Shown here piece by piece: positions 42,419 to 50,754 of a stretch of DNA of 64,000 bases. The position numbers were made by a program, and so were the translations under genes. The stretch is taken from NCBI GenBank assembly GCA_021740385.1, contig JAIOZY010000016.1:1-64000 (forward strand), given 5' to 3'. The stretch comes from Prolixibacteraceae bacterium. GTDB taxonomy: Bacteria; Bacteroidota; Bacteroidia; Bacteroidales; Prolixibacteraceae. The notes beneath the pieces are model-generated. The model searched no databases and was not told where the DNA came from. It was given only the letters and a program-made list of their open reading frames with translations. Each line of letters starts with the position of its first letter. Position 1 is the first letter of the stretch.

Positions 42419-43243
42419 ATGGCCCTACATGCAGAGGAAAATATCAGTAACGATTTTGAGATTAGCACCGAATCATTTAACCGGATCAGCAACGCGGTTT
42501 TCGATTACATAAATTCATTTACAAGTGAAGATGAATATGTAAACATGAACCTGTCGCTTAAACGCGAACACATTAACAGGGTAATTGGTTATTCCGAGGT
42601 TATTTCGCGCAGCCTCGCTTGTACCGACCACGAAGTACGTGTTGCCCTGCTTGTCGCCCTGTTGCACGATATTGGACGCTTTGAGCAGTTTATAAAACAC
42701 CGTACATTTGTCGATACCGAATCGGTTGACCATGCTGCCCTGGCAATTGAAATCATTAAAACAAACGGGTGGCTGAACGAATTGACCCCTGATGTTTGCA
42801 ACTGGATTATCAGCGCTGTTGAAAATCATAACAAACGCCTTATTCCCAAAACCGAAGCAAACAGGGAATTGTTTTTCAGTAAAATAATCCGCGATGCCGA
42901 TAAAATCGACATCATGGATATGGCCGTGAAAGAGTATTCGAAAAAAAACAAAACCAAAAATGAAGCCTTTACGCTGGGGCTCGAAAAATCGTTTGCCGTA
43001 TCGAAACCCGTTATCGACAGCATTGTTGCAGGCAAACTTCCCGACAAAAAAGATTTAAAGACGGTTAATGATTTCAAGTTATTGCAAATGGCCTTCGTTT
43101 TTGACCTCAATTTCAAAAAAAGCTTTACCATTGTGAATCAAAAGCAATATTTAAAGCAACTGTTTGAAAGCCTGCCCAAAAGCGATCATATTTTTGATGC
43201 TTACCGCGTAACCAAAATCCATGTCGAAAACCACATCTTTTAA
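42419..43243 (+). CDS. HD-domain phosphohydrolase
   Basis: A 274-residue HD-superfamily protein. The metal motif is visible as H in INRVIGYSEVISRSL... and LLHDIGRFEQF (His-Asp near residue 83), with HAALAIEII and IIRDADKIDIMDMA completing the site. Its substrate (nucleotide or cyclic dinucleotide) cannot be predicted. Single-gene unit between pabC and surE. Confidence 0.75.
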   Translation: MALHAEENISNDFEISTESFNRISNAVFDYINSFTSEDEYVNMNLSLKREHINRVIGYSEVISRSLACTDHEVRVALLVALLHDIGRFEQFIKHRTFVDTESVDHAALAIEIIKTNGWLNELTPDVCNWIISAVENHNKRLIPKTEANRELFFSKIIRDADKIDIMDMAVKEYSKKNKTKNEAFTLGLEKSFAVSKPVIDSIVAGKLPDKKDLKTVNDFKLLQMAFVFDLNFKKSFTIVNQKQYLKQLFESLPKSDHIFDAYRVTKIHVENHIF

Positions 43244-43397
43244 AAAAAGTACCGCCACGCAATCGTTTTAATTGATGCACTTTTTTTTTCAAAAACCCAC
43301 ATTTTACGTACTTTTAGGGCAGCATTGTAAAAACAAATTATTCTGAAAATTAACACAATAAATATCAACTAATTCAGCAGGTTGCTATAAAGGGAAG

Positions 43398-44162
43398 ATG
43401 ATGACGGGACGAAAAAAAATTTTAATCAGCAACGACGATGGCGTAAAGGCCAAAGGACTGGCATCGCTCATTGAAGTTGCAAAAGAATTTGGCGATGTGC
43501 TTGTGGTTGCGCCCCACATGCCCCGCTCGGGAATGTCGAGCGCAATTACCGTTGAATTGCCAATAAGGTTAAGGTGCATAGAGGAGAGCGAAGGCCTGCA
43601 AGTGTACCGATGTACCGGAACACCGGTCGATTGCATAAAAATTGGCTTCGACCAACTCTTAAACAACAAACCCGACCTGGTTTTATCGGGTATAAACCAC
43701 GGTGCCAATTCGTCAATCAGCGTACATTACTCAGGCACAATGGGAGCTGCAATTGAAGGCTGCATTCACGAAGTACCTTCCATTGGTTTATCGCTTTGCG
43801 ACTACCGCCCCGATGCCGATTTTTCGTTAATGATACCCTACGTACGCAACCTCATTTCGGAAACCCTGAATAACGGGTTGCCCATGGGTACCTGCTTAAA
43901 CGTTAATGCCCCCGAAGGCACACCCAAAGGCATTACGGTATGCAGGCAGGGACATGGCCGCTGGGTGGAAGAATTTGACGCACGCAAAGACCCGCACAAC
44001 CGCGATTATTACTGGATTACCGGCTATTACAAAAACATGGACAACGGCATGGATGATACCGACAACCATGCCCTTGCCCAGGGATATGTTTCGGTTGTGC
44101 CCATCCAAATCGACATGACAAACCACGGTCACATCGAAACCCTTAAAAAATGGAAGCTGTGA
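43398..44162 (+). CDS. surE: 5'-nucleotidase SurE
   Basis: A 254-residue survival protein SurE, a metal-dependent nucleotidase/polyphosphatase. KKILISNDDGVKAKG near the start (D13, D14), VVAPHMPRSGMSS, and SGINHGANSSISVHYSGTMG carry the metal ligands. Double ATG at 43398. It overlaps the following small membrane protein gene by 13 bases; lpxB comes further downstream, an arrangement seen repeatedly in Bacteroidota. Confidence 0.95.
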   Translation: MMTGRKKILISNDDGVKAKGLASLIEVAKEFGDVLVVAPHMPRSGMSSAITVELPIRLRCIEESEGLQVYRCTGTPVDCIKIGFDQLLNNKPDLVLSGINHGANSSISVHYSGTMGAAIEGCIHEVPSIGLSLCDYRPDADFSLMIPYVRNLISETLNNGLPMGTCLNVNAPEGTPKGITVCRQGHGRWVEEFDARKDPHNRDYYWITGYYKNMDNGMDDTDNHALAQGYVSVVPIQIDMTNHGHIETLKKWKL

Positions 44163-44461
44163 GAAAAAAAAAGCCGTTCTTCGATAGAATATTACTGGGT
44201 TTTGGTACAGGAATACTTTTCCCGCTTGTTGTGTTTTACATGTATTATTTTTTCAAATACAACGAAATTGCATTTTTCGAATACATCGCCTCGTTGCACA
44301 AATACAGTTTGTTGTTTAAAATTATGAGTTTATGCGTATTAAGTAACCTGCCTCTTTTTTACGTTTTTATCCATTTTAAACAATACAGAGGGGCACGCGG
44401 CATGGTAATGGCCTGTTTTATATATGCTTTTGCCGTTTTAATTTACCGGATAATAAGTTAA
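44150..44461 (+). CDS. Small membrane protein between surE and lpxB
   Basis: A 103-residue protein with three hydrophobic helices (about 17-36, 56-73 and 81-101) and basic ends. No family recognised. It starts within the 3' end of surE, so it is translated with it. The neighbourhood surE-this-lpxB suggests an envelope role (inference). Confidence 0.6.
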   Translation: MEAVRKKKPFFDRILLGFGTGILFPLVVFYMYYFFKYNEIAFFEYIASLHKYSLLFKIMSLCVLSNLPLFYVFIHFKQYRGARGMVMACFIYAFAVLIYRIIS

Positions 44462-44500
44462 TTTGCAATACACTGAAATTTAAATTGGTGGAATGGTGAC

Positions 44501-44750
44501 AGGCAGAGGGCAAAGGGCAAAGGGCAAAGGGCTGAGAGCTGAGGGCAGAGGGCAAAGGGCAAAGGGCAGAGAGCAAAGGGCGGAGAGCAAAGGGCAGAGG
44601 GCAAAGGGCAAAGGGCAAAGGGCAAAGGGCAGAGAGCTGAGAGCTGAGAGCAGAGGGCAGAGGGCAGAGGGCAAAGGGCAGAGAGCTGAGAGCTGAGAGC
44701 AGAGGGCGAAGAGCAAAGGGCAGAGAGCAGAAGGCAGAGGGCAGAAAGTT
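44501..44750. repeat. 7-bp purine-rich tandem repeat array
   Basis: About 250 bases of 7-base units of the form AGRGCNR, chiefly AGGGCAA, AGGGCAG, AGAGCTG and AGAGCAA, perfect in places for several units and with higher-order duplication (GGGCAGAGAGCTGAGAGCTG occurs twice). Because 7 is not a multiple of 3 and there are few stops, long spurious open frames run through it on both strands. It separates surE and its partner from lpxB. Confidence 0.9.
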
Positions 44751-44797
44751 GAATGTAATAAAGAGTCAGGATTTTTTATTAGTAAAAGCATCATAAC

Positions 44798-45931
44798 ATG
44801 AAGTATTTCATCATAGCCGGCGAACCATCGGGCGATATGCATGCAGCAGCATTAATGAAAGAAATTAAAGTACTGGATGCAAAAGCGATGTTTGTGTACA
44901 TGGGCGGCGACCTGATGGCCGAACAAGGCGGGCAAATGATTGTTCATTACCGCGAAATGGCCTTCATGGGACTGCTACCGGTTATTATGAATATCGGGAA
45001 AATAAACCGCAACCTGAAACAGGCCAAAAAAGAACTGCTCAAAGCAAAACCCGATGTACTGATCCTGATCGACTACCCCGGCTTCAACCTTCGTATGGCC
45101 AGATTTGCTAAAGAAAACAATATAAAAACAGCCTATTACATCTCACCCAAAGTATGGGCATGGAATACCAAACGGGCAACAAAAATAAAGGCTTTTGTCG
45201 ACAATATGTATACCATTTTGCCTTTCGAAACCGAATTTTACAACAAATACAATTATAACGTACATTACGTGGGCAACCCGGTATGCGACATTATCAACGG
45301 CTTTAAACCCGAATGCCTCGATGAAAAAACATTCAAAGAAAAACACCGGCTGAATGAAAAGCCCATTATTGCAATGCTTGCAGGCAGCCGTAAGCATGAA
45401 ATAAAATCGCTGCTACCGGTAATGGAAAAATCCGCGCGCTTATTCCCCGATTATCAATTCGTAGTAGCCGGAGCGCCCGGTATCGAGCCCGAATTCTACC
45501 GTTCGATTTTGAACCCAACAACAAAAATTGTGTATGGCAAAACCTACGAGCTATTAAAATACAGCAAGGCAGCCCTGGTAACATCGGGCACAGCAACACT
45601 TGAGACAGCCCTGCTCAAAGTTCCCCAATTGGTTTGTTATAAAATGGGCATGGGTTTTATTTTGCAATTTTTCAGGAAACTAATATTAAAAACGCCCTGG
45701 TTTTCGTTGGTAAACCTGATAGCCGGGAAAGAAGTGGTTAAAGAATTTTTTCAGTCGGAAGTAACCTTGCGTAACCTCGAAAAAGAGCTACGACGAATTA
45801 CCGGTGACGAAAAATACCGTAAAATAATGATTGACGAATATTCAAAAATAGAACAGAAACTGAAAACAAACGGAGCTGCCCGAAACGCCGCTCAAATGAT
45901 TGTTGAATCACTGAAAGCCGACAACAAATGA
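44798..45931 (+). CDS. lpxB: Lipid-A-disaccharide synthase
   Basis: A 377-residue glycosyltransferase (family 19) of lipid A synthesis, joining UDP-diacylglucosamine and lipid X. MKYFIIAGEPSGDMHAA at the start, LIDYPGFNLRMARFAKE, YYISPKVWAWNTKR and YGKTYELLKYSKAALVTSGTATLE are family hallmarks. It overlaps the next gene by 4 bases (ATGA), a surprising but clear coupling to the ABC transporter gene. Confidence 0.93.
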   Translation: MKYFIIAGEPSGDMHAAALMKEIKVLDAKAMFVYMGGDLMAEQGGQMIVHYREMAFMGLLPVIMNIGKINRNLKQAKKELLKAKPDVLILIDYPGFNLRMARFAKENNIKTAYYISPKVWAWNTKRATKIKAFVDNMYTILPFETEFYNKYNYNVHYVGNPVCDIINGFKPECLDEKTFKEKHRLNEKPIIAMLAGSRKHEIKSLLPVMEKSARLFPDYQFVVAGAPGIEPEFYRSILNPTTKIVYGKTYELLKYSKAALVTSGTATLETALLKVPQLVCYKMGMGFILQFFRKLILKTPWFSLVNLIAGKEVVKEFFQSEVTLRNLEKELRRITGDEKYRKIMIDEYSKIEQKLKTNGAARNAAQMIVESLKADNK

Positions 45932-48339
45932 AGAGCCTGTTACGAAAAGAACTGAATGCATTTTTCACATCATTGTCGGGCTATTTGGCCATGGGCATTT
46001 TTTTGCTTGCAACCAGCTTGTTCCTGTGGGTCATACCCGGCGAATTTAACCTGATTGAAAGCCGCCAGGCATCGTTAAAAGGCTTTTTCACACTGGCACC
46101 GTGGCTTTATTTGTTTCTGGTGCCGGCCATTACCATGCGCATGTTTGCCGAAGAGAAAAAATCGGGAACACTTGAATTGCTCCTGACCAGGCCCTTGTCG
46201 TCATCCAAAATTATTTTCACTAAGTACCTTGCCGCACTCATACTTGTATCCCTCTCGTTGCTTCCAACGCTCATCTATTTTTTAACCGTTTACCTGCTTG
46301 GAAACCCAATGGGAAACATCGATACCGGTGCAACCTGGGGATCGTATGCCGGTTTGCTTTTACTGGCATCGGGCTATATTGCCATCGGGCTGTTTGCATC
46401 AGCATCAACATCGAACCAGGCCATTTCATTCCTTGTTGCAATAGTTTTATCGTACATCTTCTTCAAGGGTTTTAACGCACTTGCCCTGCTAAATCCCCCG
46501 GCAGTTATACAAAACGTATTGCTTGAACTTAGCCTTAACGACCATTACCTTTCGTTAAACCGCGGTGTGATCGATTCGCGCGATGTAGCCTATTTCATTG
46601 TTCTCACAGTGGTTTTCCTCGTTTTTATCCCCGGTATTTTACGCGGCAACAAGCTTGCATTTCGTTTCAATACAAAGATCAGCCTGATTGCCGTCCTGTT
46701 GATCGCTTTTTCAACCTTTTCCATCAGCTACCGGTTTTTCAGAATTGACCTTACTGCCGAAAAACGTTATTCGATTAGTGAAACCTCCAAAACAATCCTG
46801 TCGAAACAAAAGGGAATATCGTCGATAGAAATATACCTTTCGGGCGATTTGCCGGCTGAAATGAAAACTTTTCAGCGTTCAATCATCGATAAAATTGAAG
46901 ATTTAAACGCCTATTCTCCCCACCGCATTTATTACCGAATTTTCGATGTCTATTCGCAAAAAACCGACTCGGTGCGCAACAACACAATCATCCAGCTAAT
47001 CAATGCAGGCATTCAGCCCATAAGCCTCGAGCATAAAACCACCGAAGGCCTTTCGACCAAACAAATTTTTCCGGGGGCCATTGTCAGGTCAAACGGAAAA
47101 ATGGTTGCATTGAATTTATTAAAAAACAACCCGTTATTGCCTTACAGCGAGAACATCAAACACTCGGTTGAACTGCTTGAATATGAATTTGCCCGGGCAC
47201 TCAGGGTACTTCAGAATAAAAAAAAGCCGCAGGTTGCGTTTCTAAAGGGGCACGGCGAAGCCGATGCTTTTTCCACAAACTCGTTGCGAATGGCCCTTTC
47301 GGAAAGCTATTCCATAACTGAAACAACGGCTAAAGAACTGAACAACGATGATTCAACCCGTATTTTGGTTGTTGCCGACCCCGTTGAACCCTTCCCCGAA
47401 AGCGATAAGCTCTTTATCGATCAGTTTATCATGCGGGGCGGACGTGTACTGTGGTGCATCGACCCGGTATATACGGCTGTCGACTCACTTTCGCGGGGAC
47501 ATTCGACCCTTGCATTTGAAAAAGGGCTCAACCTGCGTGACTTGCTTTTTGGTTACGGGGTACGCATAAATGCCGATCTGCTACAGGATGTGGTTTGCAT
47601 GGAATACCCGGTAAATACAGCACCGCCCGGGCAACCAACAAAATTTGTACCCGCACCCTTTTACTACGCATTGCTTGCTACGCCCAATGCAAACAATCCC
47701 GTATCGAGAAACCTGAACAGGGTAATGACCGAATTTGTAAGCTCGGTTGACAGCGTAGGGGCCAATCCCGGTGTGAAAATTTCGCCGTTATTAACCACAT
47801 CGCCCTATTCGCGGAGGCTACAAACACCGGTTGAAGTAAGTATATTATCGGCTACAACCCCACCCGACAGCCGCCTTTTCAACCAGGGGATGATACCAAT
47901 AGGCATGGCACTTGAGGGTAAATTCGCTTCCGGTTTTAAAAACCGTATGACCCATTCACTTGGAATTGATCAGCAAAAAATACTGTCGGAAAGCAAAGCC
48001 ACAAAAATGATTGTAATAACCGATGGCGGCATTATTACAAATAAAGTACGAAACCGAAACGGCAAATTACAAACACAGCCACTGGGCTACGATATGTACT
48101 CGGGGCAAACTTTCGGGAACCGTGATTTTTTATTGAATTGTATCGATTACCTGAACGATAACTCGGGCATTATGCAACTGCGGTCGCGCACGGTAAAAAT
48201 GCGTTTGCTCGATAAAACAAAAATCCGCAAATGGGAAAAGAAAATTGTATTATTTAACACGCTGGCACCCATTCTGGTTATACTTATATCGGGCATTGCC
48301 TATAGCTTGCTACGGCGCCAAATATACCGGAAAAAATAA
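45928..48339 (+). CDS. gldFG: GldF-GldG fusion, gliding-type ABC transporter
   Basis: An 803-residue protein that fuses an ABC-2 permease (residues 1 to about 240, six hydrophobic helices; FFTLAPWLYLFLVPAITMRMFAEEKKSGTLELLLTRP is the GldF/ABC-2 signature) to a GldG-like extracytoplasmic domain (about 245 to 800, opening with a further helix, RIDLTAEKRYSISETSKTIL, and ending with a C-terminal helix). In flavobacteria gldF and gldG are separate, sum about 800 residues. The ATPase partner GldA is not in the window. In this lineage the transporter may serve gliding or type IX function; function is by homology only. Confidence 0.8.
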   Translation: MKSLLRKELNAFFTSLSGYLAMGIFLLATSLFLWVIPGEFNLIESRQASLKGFFTLAPWLYLFLVPAITMRMFAEEKKSGTLELLLTRPLSSSKIIFTKYLAALILVSLSLLPTLIYFLTVYLLGNPMGNIDTGATWGSYAGLLLLASGYIAIGLFASASTSNQAISFLVAIVLSYIFFKGFNALALLNPPAVIQNVLLELSLNDHYLSLNRGVIDSRDVAYFIVLTVVFLVFIPGILRGNKLAFRFNTKISLIAVLLIAFSTFSISYRFFRIDLTAEKRYSISETSKTILSKQKGISSIEIYLSGDLPAEMKTFQRSIIDKIEDLNAYSPHRIYYRIFDVYSQKTDSVRNNTIIQLINAGIQPISLEHKTTEGLSTKQIFPGAIVRSNGKMVALNLLKNNPLLPYSENIKHSVELLEYEFARALRVLQNKKKPQVAFLKGHGEADAFSTNSLRMALSESYSITETTAKELNNDDSTRILVVADPVEPFPESDKLFIDQFIMRGGRVLWCIDPVYTAVDSLSRGHSTLAFEKGLNLRDLLFGYGVRINADLLQDVVCMEYPVNTAPPGQPTKFVPAPFYYALLATPNANNPVSRNLNRVMTEFVSSVDSVGANPGVKISPLLTTSPYSRRLQTPVEVSILSATTPPDSRLFNQGMIPIGMALEGKFASGFKNRMTHSLGIDQQKILSESKATKMIVITDGGIITNKVRNRNGKLQTQPLGYDMYSGQTFGNRDFLLNCIDYLNDNSGIMQLRSRTVKMRLLDKTKIRKWEKKIVLFNTLAPILVILISGIAYSLLRRQIYRKK

Positions 48340-48397
48340 ACACCGGAAGTTATTCGGATACACGTAATCAAGAGTTTGAATAAATTCAATGTGAAAG

Positions 48398-48406
48398 TTA
48401 TCCACA
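48398..48406 (+). promoter_or_regulatory. DnaA box upstream of dnaN
   Basis: TTATCCACA is a perfect match to the DnaA-binding consensus, 243 bases before the dnaN start. A single box is seen; no cluster typical of an origin was found around it. Confidence 0.45.
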
Positions 48407-48517
48407 AAATTTGATAAAAAATTCGACATTTCTTACTTTGTTCCAAACGATCAACAAGATTTTCATGTATATTTGATATAATTTTTAATGTTCAAAACAA
48501 GCTGAAAAAAGGAAACG

Positions 48518-48610
48518 ATGAAACAGGTACCGGTTATTTCGGGCAGGTTCATCCGGTATGCCGGTTTCGGGTACACGGTTTTTTTTGACGTTTATAACTT
48601 GTATTTTTGA
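48518..48610 (+). CDS. Possible 30-residue small protein upstream of dnaN
   Basis: An ATG at 48518, preceded by an AAAAAAGGAAAC ribosome site, opens 30 codons (MKQVPVISGRFIRYAGFGYT...) to a TGA at 48608. A perfect TATATTTG box at 48468-48475 could drive it. The last two codons overlap the TATTTTTG box (48602-48609) that fits dnaN. No homologue is recognised; a chance frame is possible. Confidence 0.25.
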   Translation: MKQVPVISGRFIRYAGFGYTVFFDVYNLYF

Positions 48611-48648
48611 TCCAGTAACCAGACATAACTTAAAAAGAAAATAAACAC

Positions 48649-49779
48649 ATGAAATTTGTAGTTTCAAGTACCGAATTATTAAACCACATTACCTCCATAA
48701 GCAGGGTTATCAGCACCAAAAGCACACTGCCAATACTTGATAATTTCCTGTTTAACCTCGAGGACAATAAACTGACCATTACGGCATCAGACCTTGAATC
48801 GACCCTCATTACGTGGATTGAACTGGAAAACACCGAAGGGATTGGTGAAATTGCCATACCGGCAAAACTGCTGATCGACACCCTGAAAGAATTTCCCGAG
48901 CAACCCCTCACTTTTCAGGTTAATACCGAAACATTTTCTATCGACATCTTTTCTGAAAACGGGAAATACAGCATTTCAGGGCAAAACGGCGAAGAGTACC
49001 CCGAGGTTCCTGAATTGAACAAAGGGAATGTTACATCGGTCTCGATGAACCACGATGTTTTGATGCAGGGAATTGTTAAAACACTTTTTGCCACGGCCGA
49101 TGACGAGTTAAGGCCCGTTATGAACGGTATTCTTGTTGAAATCACGCCCGAAGACATCACCTTTGTTGCTTCCGATGCACATAAACTCGTACGGTACAAA
49201 CGGGCCGATGTTACTGCCGAAATCGAATCATCGTTTATTCTGCCCAAAAAGCCGGCAGCACTCATTAAAAACCTGTTACCCAGGGAAGACCTTGATGTAA
49301 AACTTGAATTTGACGAGAAAAATGCCGTATTCAACCTGACTAATTACATGGTAATTTGCCGGTTGGTAGAGGGTAAATACCCCAGCTACAACTCGGTTAT
49401 ACCTACCAATAACCCAAATAAACTGCTGGTTGACCGGCTCGAACTTTACAATACACTTCGCAGGGTATCGGTCTTTTCAAACCAGGCCAGCAACCTGGTA
49501 CGTTTAAAAATTGGTGGCAACCAGCTGGTTGTTTCGGCACAGGATGTCGATTTTTCAATATCGGCCGTTGAACGGATCAATTGCACGTACGAAGGGGATG
49601 AAATGGAAATTGGTTTTAAATCGTCGTTCCTGCTCGAAATTTTGTCCAACCTCTCTACATCTGACATTCGCGTAGAATTAGCCGATCCCACACGGGCCGG
49701 CATATTGCTGCCCGATGAAAAAGAGAACGAAGATGAAGACGTGCTCATGCTACTAATGCCAATGATGGTTAATGCATAA
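48649..49779 (+). CDS. dnaN: DNA polymerase III beta clamp
   Basis: The sliding clamp, 376 residues, three clamp domains of normal length. MKFVVSSTELLNHITSISRVISTKSTLPILDNFLF opens it, and the C-terminus LMLLMPMMVNA corresponds to the usual MPMR-type end with partner-binding surface. A TATTTTTG box at 48602-48609 is the likely -7 element; a DnaA box lies further upstream. An intrinsic terminator follows, so it is a single-gene unit. dnaA is not adjacent in the window. Confidence 0.95.
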   Translation: MKFVVSSTELLNHITSISRVISTKSTLPILDNFLFNLEDNKLTITASDLESTLITWIELENTEGIGEIAIPAKLLIDTLKEFPEQPLTFQVNTETFSIDIFSENGKYSISGQNGEEYPEVPELNKGNVTSVSMNHDVLMQGIVKTLFATADDELRPVMNGILVEITPEDITFVASDAHKLVRYKRADVTAEIESSFILPKKPAALIKNLLPREDLDVKLEFDEKNAVFNLTNYMVICRLVEGKYPSYNSVIPTNNPNKLLVDRLELYNTLRRVSVFSNQASNLVRLKIGGNQLVVSAQDVDFSISAVERINCTYEGDEMEIGFKSSFLLEILSNLSTSDIRVELADPTRAGILLPDEKENEDEDVLMLLMPMMVNA

Positions 49780-49798
49780 AAGGAAAACAACAAATACA

Positions 49799-49826
49799 AG
49801 CGCTGTGAAAACGCAGCGCTTTTTTT
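49799..49826 (+). terminator. Intrinsic terminator of dnaN
   Basis: A 7-bp stem (AGCGCTG / CAGCGCT) with an 8-base loop runs straight into TTTTTT. Confidence 0.85.
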
Positions 49827-49838
49827 ATCTTTAAGCCT

Positions 49839-50645
49839 ATGGAATTAGAATTAAGAAACCCGCTGGTTTTTCTCGACCTGGAAACAACAGGGATCAACAT
49901 TGCCTCCGACCGCATTGTTGAAATTGCCCTGCTGAAAATTTATGTTGATGGCAATGAAGAAGAAAAACTGCTGCGCATAAACCCCGAAATGCCCATTCCT
50001 GCCAAAACATCAAAGATTCACGGTATTTACGACAAGGATGTTAAAGATTGCCCCACGTTTAAAGAAGTGGCAAAATCGTTGGCGCTTTTTATTGAAGGGT
50101 GCGACCTGGCAGGTTTTAATTCCAACCGTTTCGACATACCGCTTCTGGCTGAAGAATTTTTAAGGGCCGGTATCGACATCGACCTGAAAAAGAGGAAGTT
50201 CATCGACATTCAGGCCATTTTTCATAAAATGGAAAAACGAACCTTGAAAGCTGCATATAAACTCTATTGCCAAAAAGAACTTACCGATGCCCACAGCGCC
50301 ATGGCCGATACCAAAGCCACGTATGAAGTGCTTAAATCGCAAATCGATTTTTACAACGGAACCGAATACGAAGAACCCGATGGCCGTAAAAGCATCCCCA
50401 TTATAAACGATGTAGACAAACTCAGTGAATTTTCGGCGTACGACCGAAATGTTGATTTTGTTGGCAGAATTGTATATGATGAAAACGGCGTCGAAATTTT
50501 CAACTTCGGGAAAAACAAGGGAGTACCCGTTGAAAAAGTACTGAAAGAGCAACCCGGTTATTACGGCTGGATCATGAACGGCGATTTTCCACTATACACC
50601 AAAAAGGTGCTTACTGCCATTAAATTAAGGGCTTTCAACAAGTAA
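49839..50645 (+). CDS. DnaQ-like 3'-5' exonuclease
   Basis: A 268-residue DEDDh exonuclease. VFLDLETTG near the start holds D13 and E15; FNSNRFDIPLLAEEF supplies the second Asp and HSAMADTKATYEVL the His/Asp. Beyond about residue 180 a C-terminal part carries FNFGKNKGVPVEKVL...GYYGWIM, a small domain shared by several Bacteroidota exonucleases (the 'quorum-sensing/exonuclease' C-terminal type). It may be an epsilon-like proofreading subunit; position next to dnaN supports but does not prove this. Confidence 0.85.
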   Translation: MELELRNPLVFLDLETTGINIASDRIVEIALLKIYVDGNEEEKLLRINPEMPIPAKTSKIHGIYDKDVKDCPTFKEVAKSLALFIEGCDLAGFNSNRFDIPLLAEEFLRAGIDIDLKKRKFIDIQAIFHKMEKRTLKAAYKLYCQKELTDAHSAMADTKATYEVLKSQIDFYNGTEYEEPDGRKSIPIINDVDKLSEFSAYDRNVDFVGRIVYDENGVEIFNFGKNKGVPVEKVLKEQPGYYGWIMNGDFPLYTKKVLTAIKLRAFNK

Positions 50646-50746
50646 GTCGGACATTCCTGTCCGACTGTCGGGTTAAAAAACCCGACTTACATTTTTTTGT
50701 CGGGTAGGAATACCCGACTTACAATTTCTCGGGCAGGAAACCCGAC
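50645..50746. repeat. Cluster of four GTCGGG palindromes
   Basis: Consecutive hairpins: AGTCGGACA-TTCC-TGTCCGACT (50645-50666), GTCGGGTT...AACCCGAC-like (50667-50686), GTCGGGTA-GGAA-TACCCGAC (50699-50718) and TCGGGCAGGAAACCCGA (50729-50745). They share the GTCGGG core, tolerate only small loops, and lie between convergent genes, where they may also terminate transcription. They have the look of REP/BIME elements. Confidence 0.8.
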
Positions 50747-50754
50747 GTACCTGT

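Noticed and set aside
44480-44842. Long open frames of repeated LPSALC/GQRAKG type in the 7-bp array
   Set aside because: The frames result from a stop-poor repeat; they have no start context and repeat a short unit in all readings.
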